A stretch of DNA of 54,630 bases from NCBI GenBank assembly GCA_031264865.1, contig JAISDJ010000253.1, positions 1-54,630 on the forward strand, given 5' to 3'. The translations under genes were made by a program, and so were the position numbers. This document shows, in pieces, positions 19,349-27,016 of the stretch; within the stretch, counting starts at the first letter, position 1, and each line of letters starts with the position of its first letter. Source of the DNA: Tannerellaceae bacterium. GTDB taxonomy: Bacteria > Bacteroidota > Bacteroidia > Bacteroidales > Tannerellaceae. A model generated the notes under the pieces. The model was not told where the DNA came from. It ran no database searches and worked only from the letters and a program-made list of their open reading frames with translations.

Positions 19349-22147
19349 ATGCAAAAAATAAAATATTATATGATTTGTGTCTGCTGCCTGTTGGTTGGTG
19401 TACAAGTAAATGCACAAACATCCATAACCGGCGCGGTAGAAACAGTATCAGGTAAAACGCTTGAAAAAACGCCTGCGTCGAACCTGGGATTATCATTTGC
19501 GGGACGTTTCACCGGACTCAATACGATTGAATCCAATTCGGAGTTATCCAATGCGAATGTGGTAAAGTTCATCCGCGGTATTTCCACAGTGAACGGTACA
19601 GACCCATTGGTTATTATTGATGGCGTTATCAGCCCGACGGATAATTGGGATTACCTTACCTCGCACGAAATTGAAAGTATTTCAATACTCAAAGATGGTG
19701 CCTCTACAGCTATCTACGGAATGCAGGGTGCTGGCGGCGCAATCATTATTACGACGAAACGCGGCGCTATCGGAAAAACGGAAATCGAAGCCTACTTCGA
19801 CCAATCTCTTCAGCAAATTACACGTAAGCCCCGGTTTGTTTCTTCAGCGGAATATGTGGCATTGCGTAATCAGGCAGGTATGAACGATGGCTTGGGAGCT
19901 TATTCACAGTTCAGCCAGAGCGTGGTTAACGGGTTTAATGAAAACAACAACCCTCTATATCCAAACAACGATTGGTACTCTATGTTTGTAAAAGAATTTG
20001 TTCTTATGCAACGTGCAGGAGTAAACATTTCGGGTGGTTCGGAAAAGATCCGGTATTTTTCAAATTTGAATTATGCACATCAGAATTCACCTTTGAAAGT
20101 GGAAAATGAACCTAAGCGGAAATACGATCCGACTCCGGTTATACACAGCATCAACTTCCGTTCGAACATTGATGTGAAACTGAATAACTATCTGACCGGT
20201 TTCCTGCGCTTGAGTGGAAATGTAGACTATGAACAAACGGCAGAGCAGAGAAATTGGTATCTCTATTCTCGTGTTTTCTCTTTGCCGCCTACCATGTATG
20301 GCCCACTCACCCCTCCCGACGCAGAAAATCCCGAATTGGGCAACCAGGTAGTTACTACCGACCAGGAATCTAATCCTATCTACGGCCTGCTCAATCGGGG
20401 AGGATACAACCGATGGTTTCAGACAAGTATTATGTCGCAGGCAGGATTGACCATGAATCTGGATTTTCTAACCAAAGGACTTTCCGTGTCGGCCTTAATG
20501 GCATACCAGACACATTCAAACAGCCTTACAAGTACAAATCAGAATTATGAACGCTGGGTACGTAACGATAAGTATGATGTGCTCGAATTCTCCAAAAAAG
20601 GCACCGACGAGAATACACCGTTGATTTACGCAAAGATGTCGCAATTTTCGTACAATCTGAACCTGTTTGCACACCTCGACTACAATCGTACGTTCGGCAA
20701 CCATAGTATTAATGCGATGGCTTATATGATGTACTTAACGCAGGAAAAGGAATTTAGAACCAGTACTTCCGAATCCGAAATAGGATCCGATATTTTGCCT
20801 TATAAAAGACATAATATGGCTGTATCAGTACAATATGGCTTTAAGAACCGCTATTTCCTGAAAGGGGATTTGGGTTATACCGGCTCCGAACAGTTTGCTC
20901 CCGGATACCGCTATATTACCACGCCTGCTATTTCCGCTGCATGGATTGCATCGGAAGAAGATTTTCTGAAAGGCAATGAACTCTTTACGTACCTGAAGTT
21001 ACGTGCGTCTTACGGAATCAATGCCAATGACCAGCTTGGTGACGCCCGCTTCATGTATCTCGACTATTATGATGCGCAAGGTACTGAAGGGCTGAAAGGC
21101 AATCCGTTTCTGACGGCTGAGAAAATCAAAAAACAAAACTATGGGTTGGATGTAAGTTTGTTTCGCAACCTTACGTTTCATTTGGATTATTTTACCCATC
21201 GAACGGACAATATGCTCATCAGCAGCGAAGGGATAACTCCTATTTATCAAGGGATACAGCTGTCAAATTATCCGAAACAGAATAATGGAGTAATGAAAAA
21301 TACGGGTTTTGAGGCATCCGTTATGTATCAAAAGCAGATCAACAAAGATCTAGCTGTATTTGCAGGCGCAGGCATGCACAGAAATAAAAACGAAGTGATT
21401 AATGCCAATGAAATGAAACGTGGCGAAGGCTATAAATACCAGTATCTTACCGAAGGTTTCAGCGTAGGGCAGAATTGGGGTTATCTGATTGATAAAAGCA
21501 ATGGAAACGGTTATATAAATACGGCTGAAGAATTGGCTAATGCAACCCGCATGTACAACATATCGGGAATAGGAAAACCGCGTCTGGGAGACTTCTTATA
21601 TCAGGATATTAGCGGAGATGGGAAAATAGACGACAAAGACCTTGCGCCGATCGGCTATAGCCGTATTCCTGAAATATACTATAATTCCAACCTCGGATTT
21701 ACTTACAAAGGATTCGAACTCAGCGCGCTCTTCCAGGGAACAGCCCGTTCTTCTGCTGTTATAGACGGCGTAGGCGTGGCGGAAAGCGTGTATGAAGGGT
21801 ATTTTACAGATGTACATATGAATGCCTGGACGCCCGAACGGTATGCCAATGGCGAAACGATCAGTTACCCGGCTTTGTCGCTAAGTACTTCTACAAGCCA
21901 TGTTGCCAACGAATTCTTTATAATGAATACAAGCTATTTGCGCTTGCGTAACCTGGAAGTTGCCTACACATTACCGGCCTCTGTCTCAAAGTTGACTGCT
22001 GCAAAGAATATCCGTATTGCGTTGAATGCACAGAATCTGTTTACCATAGATAATATGAAAACGAAATACATTGATCCTGAGACTACCCGGATGGACCTTT
22101 TTCAGCCCTACCGTGTGTATAACATCGGGATAAGCATGAATTTTTAA
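19349..22147 (+). CDS. Short SusC-like TonB-linked outer-membrane protein lacking STN and carboxypeptidase-like domains (locus B, second)
   Basis: A 932-residue protein, about 200 shorter than the other two SusC proteins here. After a signal peptide (ICVCCLLVGVQVNAQ) it goes straight into the plug: TSITGAVETVSGKTLEKTPA corresponds to the segment just after the TonB box in normal SusC. The STN domain, carboxypeptidase-like domain and the EEVVVVGYG-type TonB box are all missing. Only 53 bp separate it from the preceding susD, so the missing part is not hidden upstream in another frame. Plug (FIRGISTVNGTDPLVIIDGV, STAIYGMQGAGGAIII) and barrel look complete, ending YNIGISMNF. It may act as a non-signalling paralogue or a channel with another way to engage TonB. 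Confidence 0.92.
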   Translation: MQKIKYYMICVCCLLVGVQVNAQTSITGAVETVSGKTLEKTPASNLGLSFAGRFTGLNTIESNSELSNANVVKFIRGISTVNGTDPLVIIDGVISPTDNWDYLTSHEIESISILKDGASTAIYGMQGAGGAIIITTKRGAIGKTEIEAYFDQSLQQITRKPRFVSSAEYVALRNQAGMNDGLGAYSQFSQSVVNGFNENNNPLYPNNDWYSMFVKEFVLMQRAGVNISGGSEKIRYFSNLNYAHQNSPLKVENEPKRKYDPTPVIHSINFRSNIDVKLNNYLTGFLRLSGNVDYEQTAEQRNWYLYSRVFSLPPTMYGPLTPPDAENPELGNQVVTTDQESNPIYGLLNRGGYNRWFQTSIMSQAGLTMNLDFLTKGLSVSALMAYQTHSNSLTSTNQNYERWVRNDKYDVLEFSKKGTDENTPLIYAKMSQFSYNLNLFAHLDYNRTFGNHSINAMAYMMYLTQEKEFRTSTSESEIGSDILPYKRHNMAVSVQYGFKNRYFLKGDLGYTGSEQFAPGYRYITTPAISAAWIASEEDFLKGNELFTYLKLRASYGINANDQLGDARFMYLDYYDAQGTEGLKGNPFLTAEKIKKQNYGLDVSLFRNLTFHLDYFTHRTDNMLISSEGITPIYQGIQLSNYPKQNNGVMKNTGFEASVMYQKQINKDLAVFAGAGMHRNKNEVINANEMKRGEGYKYQYLTEGFSVGQNWGYLIDKSNGNGYINTAEELANATRMYNISGIGKPRLGDFLYQDISGDGKIDDKDLAPIGYSRIPEIYYNSNLGFTYKGFELSALFQGTARSSAVIDGVGVAESVYEGYFTDVHMNAWTPERYANGETISYPALSLSTSTSHVANEFFIMNTSYLRLRNLEVAYTLPASVSKLTAAKNIRIALNAQNLFTIDNMKTKYIDPETTRMDLFQPYRVYNIGISMNF

Positions 22148-22169
22148 AATTTATAAGTTGAAAATAAAT

Positions 22170-24443
22170 ATGAAAAACAGAATTTATAGTATACTAACAG
22201 CCGTGCTGTCTGTCATAAGTCTTACTGCATGCGTTGATTTGGATATGCCATCAGACGGGCGTGTACAACTGGAAGATATTTTCACTTCGGAAATAAAAAT
22301 CCGGAATTACTATAGCACTTGCCTGGGTTTGGTACCCAACGTCGGTTTTACTTATGGTAATTATCCCACGCCGCTTGCTTCCTTTTGCGACGAAGCAGAA
22401 GATGTAAGCGACCGAAGTAGCAGCCTCGTGTATGATTGGTACGTAGGAAGTACTTCTTCTAATTATAATCCGCTTACGATCAGTGGCAATTTGAATACGG
22501 TTAATAACGATCCGTGGGCGCATTATTTTCAGGCAATCCGTCGTTGCAACACCTTTTTGCAACAAATCGAGACGTCGACAGTGGAAGATCTGAACCAAAC
22601 GGAAAAGAACGGCTGGATTGCCGAAATACGGGTAATCCGGGCTTTTTCATACTTGCAATTGATTAAACGTTATGGCGGCGTTCCTTTGATTGATACTCCT
22701 TATGAAGTAACGCATGACTTTTCTACGGATAAACGCGCGTCATTTGAAGAAGTTGCCGATTTCATCATACAAGAATGTGATGCCGCGCTGGCTACGCCGG
22801 AAAGCGAAGGGCAAATGGTTGGTTTTCTTTGGAAACGAAGAGACGAACAACGGACAAAAATTCCACGCGCTTTTGCTCTTGCCGTAAAATCTCAAACAGC
22901 TCTGTATGCAGCAAGTTCTCTCTGGTATGAAGGCGGCAGCAAATACACTTGGGAAAAAGCAGCCGAGATCACGAAAAGCGCACTTGATAAATGCCTCGAA
23001 AACGGTTATCAATTATATGATACGCAGGTAGACGAGAGCGTAGCGCAAAATACCTATGCTTACTACTTTATCCAACGTTCTGATCCGAGCCGCTCGGTTG
23101 ATAAGGAAACGATTTTTGAATCGAACGTAAGCACAGACGTTTGGAAATATGCCGGAACACCCTCTTGGGAAGGCATGGAGCGCGCAGGCGCCTGTCCTTC
23201 GCAGGAATTGGTTGATTCGTATGAAACCATTAACGGACAACCTATTTTGGATTTGGATAAGCCTTATCTGGATGCAAATCATCTGCAACCGAATTATAAT
23301 GCGAACAATACACTGTATGATCCTGCCAATCCGTATGCAGACCGCGATCCGCGTTTCTATGCTTCTATTTACTATAACAACTCAGACCGTACGCTACGGG
23401 GGAATTTAACAAAAACAATTGTCCCGATACCCTGGTATCCTGCTTCTCGAAACAATATAGATGTTACGGAAAACGAAGACGGTTCGATAACTTTCAAAAC
23501 AATAGGAGACGACCCTTGGATTACAACCGATTATACAGGCGAGGCATTGCCATCGAATGAAAAACGGCTGATCTCGTTTGAATATAAAAGTAACAAAGCG
23601 TTGGTTGGGGGAGACATGGCTATGTTTTTCTTCTGTGGCGATTGGGGCGTTTTCCAGCACCTACCCGATCCGTTTTTTGAAGTACCGCAGGCTTCTGATT
23701 GGACAAGGATTGAATACGACCTTTCGGAAGCTATTGAAACGTTTGGTTTTAGTAAAAGTCCAAGAGATTGGCTACGGTTTGACCCCGGCGCGAATGAAGG
23801 ATTGGAGATAACCATCCGTAATTTTCAGATGGAATCATTCACACCGCCCCCTCCTGCTATGCTTGTGGAAACGTTTGTGGGAGGCAATTGCGCCATTTCC
23901 GAGAACGTAACCAACATGCGTTTTACTCGTACCGGTTATTATCTGCGCAAGTTTAACAATTACCGTTCCAATGTGAATGTGGATGCAGATGGCTGCATGA
24001 AACTGTTCCGCCTGGGCGAATTATACCTGAACTTTGCAGAAGCCGCTTATCAGGCACAAGGACCTGACGCTGTAATCGGTGGAATGTCGGCACGTGAAGC
24101 CGTTAACGCCATCCGTACACGCGCGGGAATGCCCGGGCTGCCGGCAGGAATATCAAATGATGAATTTGAAAAACGCTACCGTAACGAACGTCGCATAGAA
24201 CTAGCCTTTGAAGAACACCGTTTCTTCGATACCCGCCGTTGGAAAATACTGAAAGAAACAGATGGTTTCGTAACGGGTATGAAAATCTCTAAAAACGCAA
24301 ACGGAGCATTCAGTTATGAGCGTGTAAAAATGGTAACCCGGCAAACCACCGACGACAAATACCTAATCTTCCCCATCTGGCAATCGGAAGTGGCTAAAAT
24401 GTCCGATTACACAGGAGAGAATTGGCAAAATCCCGGTTGGTAA
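22170..24443 (+). CDS. SusD/RagB-family lipoprotein with an inserted beta-rich domain (locus B, second)
   Basis: A 757-residue protein. ATG 22170 is chosen over a TTG at 22158 because it starts the lipoprotein signal directly (Cys21 in LSVISLTAC). Standard SusD motifs are present: DAVIGGMSAREAVNAIRTRA and KRYRNERRIELAFEEHRFFD. Compared with the neighbouring 610-residue SusD, about 150 residues (roughly 410-560) are inserted between RFYASIYYNNSD and VETFVGGNC. The insert is rich in aromatics and beta-type sequence (ISFEYKSNKALVGGDMAMFF, DWTRIEYDLSEAIE, LEITIRNFQME). It resembles the beta-sandwich or carbohydrate-binding-like modules often found at the N-termini of Bacteroidetes glycan enzymes. 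A second ligand-contact surface is a reasonable inference. Confidence 0.92.
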   Translation: MKNRIYSILTAVLSVISLTACVDLDMPSDGRVQLEDIFTSEIKIRNYYSTCLGLVPNVGFTYGNYPTPLASFCDEAEDVSDRSSSLVYDWYVGSTSSNYNPLTISGNLNTVNNDPWAHYFQAIRRCNTFLQQIETSTVEDLNQTEKNGWIAEIRVIRAFSYLQLIKRYGGVPLIDTPYEVTHDFSTDKRASFEEVADFIIQECDAALATPESEGQMVGFLWKRRDEQRTKIPRAFALAVKSQTALYAASSLWYEGGSKYTWEKAAEITKSALDKCLENGYQLYDTQVDESVAQNTYAYYFIQRSDPSRSVDKETIFESNVSTDVWKYAGTPSWEGMERAGACPSQELVDSYETINGQPILDLDKPYLDANHLQPNYNANNTLYDPANPYADRDPRFYASIYYNNSDRTLRGNLTKTIVPIPWYPASRNNIDVTENEDGSITFKTIGDDPWITTDYTGEALPSNEKRLISFEYKSNKALVGGDMAMFFFCGDWGVFQHLPDPFFEVPQASDWTRIEYDLSEAIETFGFSKSPRDWLRFDPGANEGLEITIRNFQMESFTPPPPAMLVETFVGGNCAISENVTNMRFTRTGYYLRKFNNYRSNVNVDADGCMKLFRLGELYLNFAEAAYQAQGPDAVIGGMSAREAVNAIRTRAGMPGLPAGISNDEFEKRYRNERRIELAFEEHRFFDTRRWKILKETDGFVTGMKISKNANGAFSYERVKMVTRQTTDDKYLIFPIWQSEVAKMSDYTGENWQNPGW

Positions 24444-24472
24444 AATCATGTAATTGAAAAAGTGTATAAAAT

Positions 24473-24516
24473 CCGATACTTGGAATTATCACAAACACCA
24501 AGTATCGGGTTTTTTC
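24473..24516 (+). terminator. Rho-independent terminator-like hairpin between susD and the last gene of locus B
   Basis: An 11-bp perfect stem (ccgatacttgg 24473-24483 with ccaagtatcgg 24498-24508) and a 14-base loop are followed by GTTTTTTC. The next gene starts only 24 bases after the T run, so this hairpin probably lowers rather than ends transcription into it. Confidence 0.8.
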
Positions 24517-24539
24517 ATGAAAGAAAAAAACTAAATCAA

Positions 24540-25547
24540 ATGAAAAGTATCGAATTACAAAACATTTTCAGAAAACTCATTTCAGGCATTTTTACTATAA
24601 GTTGCCTATCAGTCTCCATTTCATGCGAATCGCAAGAATACGTGGATAAAGATACGGATCAACTGTATGAATTCAGTATAAAAAACGACCGGATTTTGCT
24701 CAAGCAAGACTTGGTGCGCGGCGGTACGATCAACTATCTTTCGGAAGCGACACAGCCACGCAATCTGGTTAATATTGCCGATGAGGGGCGCTATATCCAG
24801 CAATCCTATTATGCCGGAGAAACAGTAGACCGGCAAGCTGAAGGACAGTCGCCCGCATGGTCGCCCTGGTCGTGGAACCCGATTCAGGCCGGTGATTACG
24901 CCGGCAACCGCGCCCGAATACTTGATAAATGGCAAACGTCCGACAGTACCTACGTAAAGTGTATTCCGATGCAATGGGATATGGACAACAAACCCGCACA
25001 GGCCTATATGGAACAATGGACCACCCTCCGCGACAACATGGTAATTGTACGCTGCCGGTTGACTTGTCATCGTACAGATGATATATACAATGAAGGAATG
25101 GCTAACGACCAGGAAATCCCTGCCGTATACCTTATTTCGGCGCTTAGCAACCTGTATTCTTATTTCGGAAGTGTTCCCTTTAAGGGTGAGTCGGTTGAAA
25201 ACACAGAAGTGGTTCATCTCGAAGATGGCTTTTGGGGTATTTATGATTCAACAACACACAAAGTCTGCTCGGAAAAATGGATGGCATTTGTGGATGACTC
25301 CGGCTGGGGAGTTGGCGTTTATTCACCGATGGCAACAAAATTTTTAGCAGGCATGTTCGGTCAACCGGGCGAAGAATGTAACGATGTCTCCACCGGTTAT
25401 ATCGCGCCTCTTTATGTGGAGAAATTAATGAAAAACTCAGTATTTGAATATCATTATTACTTGATTGTAGGAACCCTAGACGAAATAAGAGCAAGTGTTT
25501 ATCGTCTTCATGAGACAGCATATGATCCTTCCGGTAAACCAATGTGA
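24540..25547 (+). CDS. Secreted lipoprotein of unknown function, possible beta-sandwich glycan-active protein
   Basis: I do not recognise a characterised family. ATG 24540 is chosen because it begins a signal peptide with lipobox-like Cys at 22 or 29 (FTISC, SVSISC); the frame upstream merely reads through the terminator hairpin. The mature protein (335-residue precursor) is rich in Trp, Tyr and Gly: GGTINYLSEATQPRNLVNIA, DEGRYIQQSYYAG, SPWSWNPIQAGDYAGN, PMQWDMDNKPAQAYMEQW. This pattern, with alternating beta strands and many polar aromatic clusters, is typical of supersandwich carbohydrate-handling proteins. It is the last gene of locus B and the only candidate enzyme or accessory protein beside its two SusCD pairs. 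Confidence 0.75.
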   Translation: MKSIELQNIFRKLISGIFTISCLSVSISCESQEYVDKDTDQLYEFSIKNDRILLKQDLVRGGTINYLSEATQPRNLVNIADEGRYIQQSYYAGETVDRQAEGQSPAWSPWSWNPIQAGDYAGNRARILDKWQTSDSTYVKCIPMQWDMDNKPAQAYMEQWTTLRDNMVIVRCRLTCHRTDDIYNEGMANDQEIPAVYLISALSNLYSYFGSVPFKGESVENTEVVHLEDGFWGIYDSTTHKVCSEKWMAFVDDSGWGVGVYSPMATKFLAGMFGQPGEECNDVSTGYIAPLYVEKLMKNSVFEYHYYLIVGTLDEIRASVYRLHETAYDPSGKPM

Positions 25548-25634
25548 TTGCTTTAGGGAAGGACACACCCGATCTTCAAAAGAGAACACGCTTTTGTGAA
25601 AAAGACAGGCATGAATTTTTTAACACGTAAATAA

Positions 25635-25656
25635 GACCCCGCCTCACAACGGGGTC
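25635..25656. terminator. Hairpin between converging transcripts
   Basis: A 7-bp stem (gaccccg with cggggtc) around an 8-base loop. The T run is weak on both strands (TTATTT on the minus side), but its place between convergent genes fits a bidirectional terminator. Confidence 0.5.
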
Positions 25657-25682
25657 ATTCTGCATTGTTAGAGCTACCTTCG

Positions 25683-26063
25683 TCAAAAAACAGCAGATGC
25701 GGAAACATTAATTTTGTGGGATATATCCAATAACGCATTGTGCAAGACCTGTAATTCGGCTGGTGTGAATTGTGCTTGCTTCCCGTTTACGGAATTACCA
25801 TTAAGCCTTTGATAGAACCACTGCGGGCTTTTTTTGAAATACGTTTTTGCAAGGTATGAAACCGAAATAACGGGTAACACATCATTCAACTTATCGCGTA
25901 ATAATTCCGCGTTCGTTTCTTTAACACTTTCAAGTGCGGCATCGGCAACTGCAACCGCATCCTCATCACAAAGTTTCTTTATCTCTTCCCTGATTGCATC
26001 GTGTTCGGCGTCCGTATTTGCCCGGATATACCTTTCTTTAAGGGCATCAATCTTATTTTTCAT
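25683..26063 (-). CDS. DUF5053-like small protein
   Basis: A 126-residue, signal-less protein. An N-terminal charged coiled region (KNKIDALKERYIRANTDAE, DAIREEIKKLCDEDAVAVAD) precedes a C-terminal part with SVSYLAKTYFKKSPQWFYQR and FTPAELQVLHNALLDIS. That part looks like a helix-turn-helix-type domain with the NGNSVNGKQAQ segment I associate with DUF5053 proteins of Bacteroides. Such proteins are usually found in mobile or prophage-like settings. It sits on the strand opposite to both flanking operons, with one small gene 13 bp upstream. Confidence 0.72.
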   Translation of the reverse strand: MKNKIDALKERYIRANTDAEHDAIREEIKKLCDEDAVAVADAALESVKETNAELLRDKLNDVLPVISVSYLAKTYFKKSPQWFYQRLNGNSVNGKQAQFTPAELQVLHNALLDISHKINVSASAVF

Positions 26064-26076
26064 ATCTTCGTTTTTT

Positions 26077-26241
26077 TTACATCTGTTTTAATAATTCTAC
26101 TAATTTATCTATCTCGTTGCTGAGAAATTCAAGGGTTTTTAGGGCACCTTCCCGACCTTTTAATTCGTTGAAAAGTTCAAGGTGGAAAAGCAATTCCTTT
26201 TCGTACTTCCTTCTTTCTTTAGTTTTTTGTTTCATACGCAT
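26077..26241 (-). CDS. Small charged hypothetical protein, cotranscribed with the DUF5053-like gene
   Basis: A 54-residue reading from the ATG at 26241 (MRMKQKTKERRKYEKELLFH, ending NEIDKLVELLKQM). ATG 26274 would give 65 residues, with an unlikely N-terminus (MLLPCSVKKQW). The protein is almost all helix, with Lys, Glu and Leu in a coiled-coil rhythm. It has no signal or membrane segment. The end lies 13 bp before the DUF5053-like start, so the two are probably one operon. Function unknown. Confidence 0.55.
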   Translation of the reverse strand: MRMKQKTKERRKYEKELLFHLELFNELKGREGALKTLEFLSNEIDKLVELLKQM

Positions 26242-26460
26242 CCATTGTTTTTTGACGCTACAAGGTAATAACATTTTTATTATTACACAATTTTCAGCGT
26301 GAAAAACTTTATAGGGAGATACATTTCATCTATGATGGAAGTTCTTTCACATGAAATGATTTTTATCTCAAGCGCAATAAAATTCGTTTGCTTTAATTCA
26401 TTATTTAGCTTTAATACACTATCTTAGCGGGCGCTTATTTGTAAAGAATAATTGACTGAC

Positions 26461-27012
26461 GTGAAGATTACCGGATATGTTCTTTTGATTGTATTAGCAG
26501 GGTTATTCTCTTGTAAACAAGAAAATAATAGTTTCGTAATCAAGCGGGGGAACGATACGTTGGAAGTATCTTTAAGCAAGCAGCACGATTCGCTTTACTA
26601 TATTAACATGGCGGTAAATGGTAGGTTTCATTCCAAATGGGCGCTGGAGTATCCGGTTTACCGGTTTGATTATGGTGTTATCAGGGAAGGCGGGCAAACA
26701 GATATAGCCGTAGGTGTTGTCAAGCCTACCCGTTTTGATCCGAAACCGGATAAACGCCTGTTCTTGTTTAGGATAACGGATGATTACTATATCCGTCCGT
26801 TATGGTTGGGTTCCAGAGTGGCGCAGCCATTGGTTGATTTCAGACTGACGAATAAAGAGGAGAAAGGATATATCCGTACCGTTGAAAAAGAAAAAAGCGG
26901 CGCTTGCTTAGTGGCTACTTACCACTGGCGGGGTTTTGGTCTTGCGTTTGTTGATTACGAGGCTCGGGAAATTTCTTTATCGGAAGCATTGAAACTATTA
27001 CATAACAATTAA
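26461..27012 (+). CDS. Small lipoprotein of unknown function at the head of the DUF3160 operon
   Basis: A GTG at 26461 starts a clean lipoprotein signal (KITGYVLLIVLAGLFSC, Cys18); a TTG nine bases earlier is the alternative. The mature part of about 165 residues is beta-rich, with repeated Arg/Tyr/Asp motifs (YPVYRFDYGVIREGGQTDIA, KRLFLFRITDDYYIRPLW, SRVAQPLVDFRLTN). I do not recognise a named family. It ends four bases before the ATG of the DUF3160 gene, so they are cotranscribed and likely act together in the envelope. Confidence 0.78.
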   Translation: MKITGYVLLIVLAGLFSCKQENNSFVIKRGNDTLEVSLSKQHDSLYYINMAVNGRFHSKWALEYPVYRFDYGVIREGGQTDIAVGVVKPTRFDPKPDKRLFLFRITDDYYIRPLWLGSRVAQPLVDFRLTNKEEKGYIRTVEKEKSGACLVATYHWRGFGLAFVDYEAREISLSEALKLLHNN

Positions 27013-27016
27013 TTGT

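Noticed and set aside
24621..25217. A 198-codon minus-strand frame opposite the locus B lipoprotein
   Set aside because: It is antisense to a protein with a signal peptide and consistent codon use; no motif or promoter supports it.
26283..26424. Minus-strand open stretch of about 46 codons ending LPIKFFTLKIV
   Set aside because: It has no ATG, GTG or TTG start in a sensible place and no recognisable motif; it could be a relic but the evidence is too thin.
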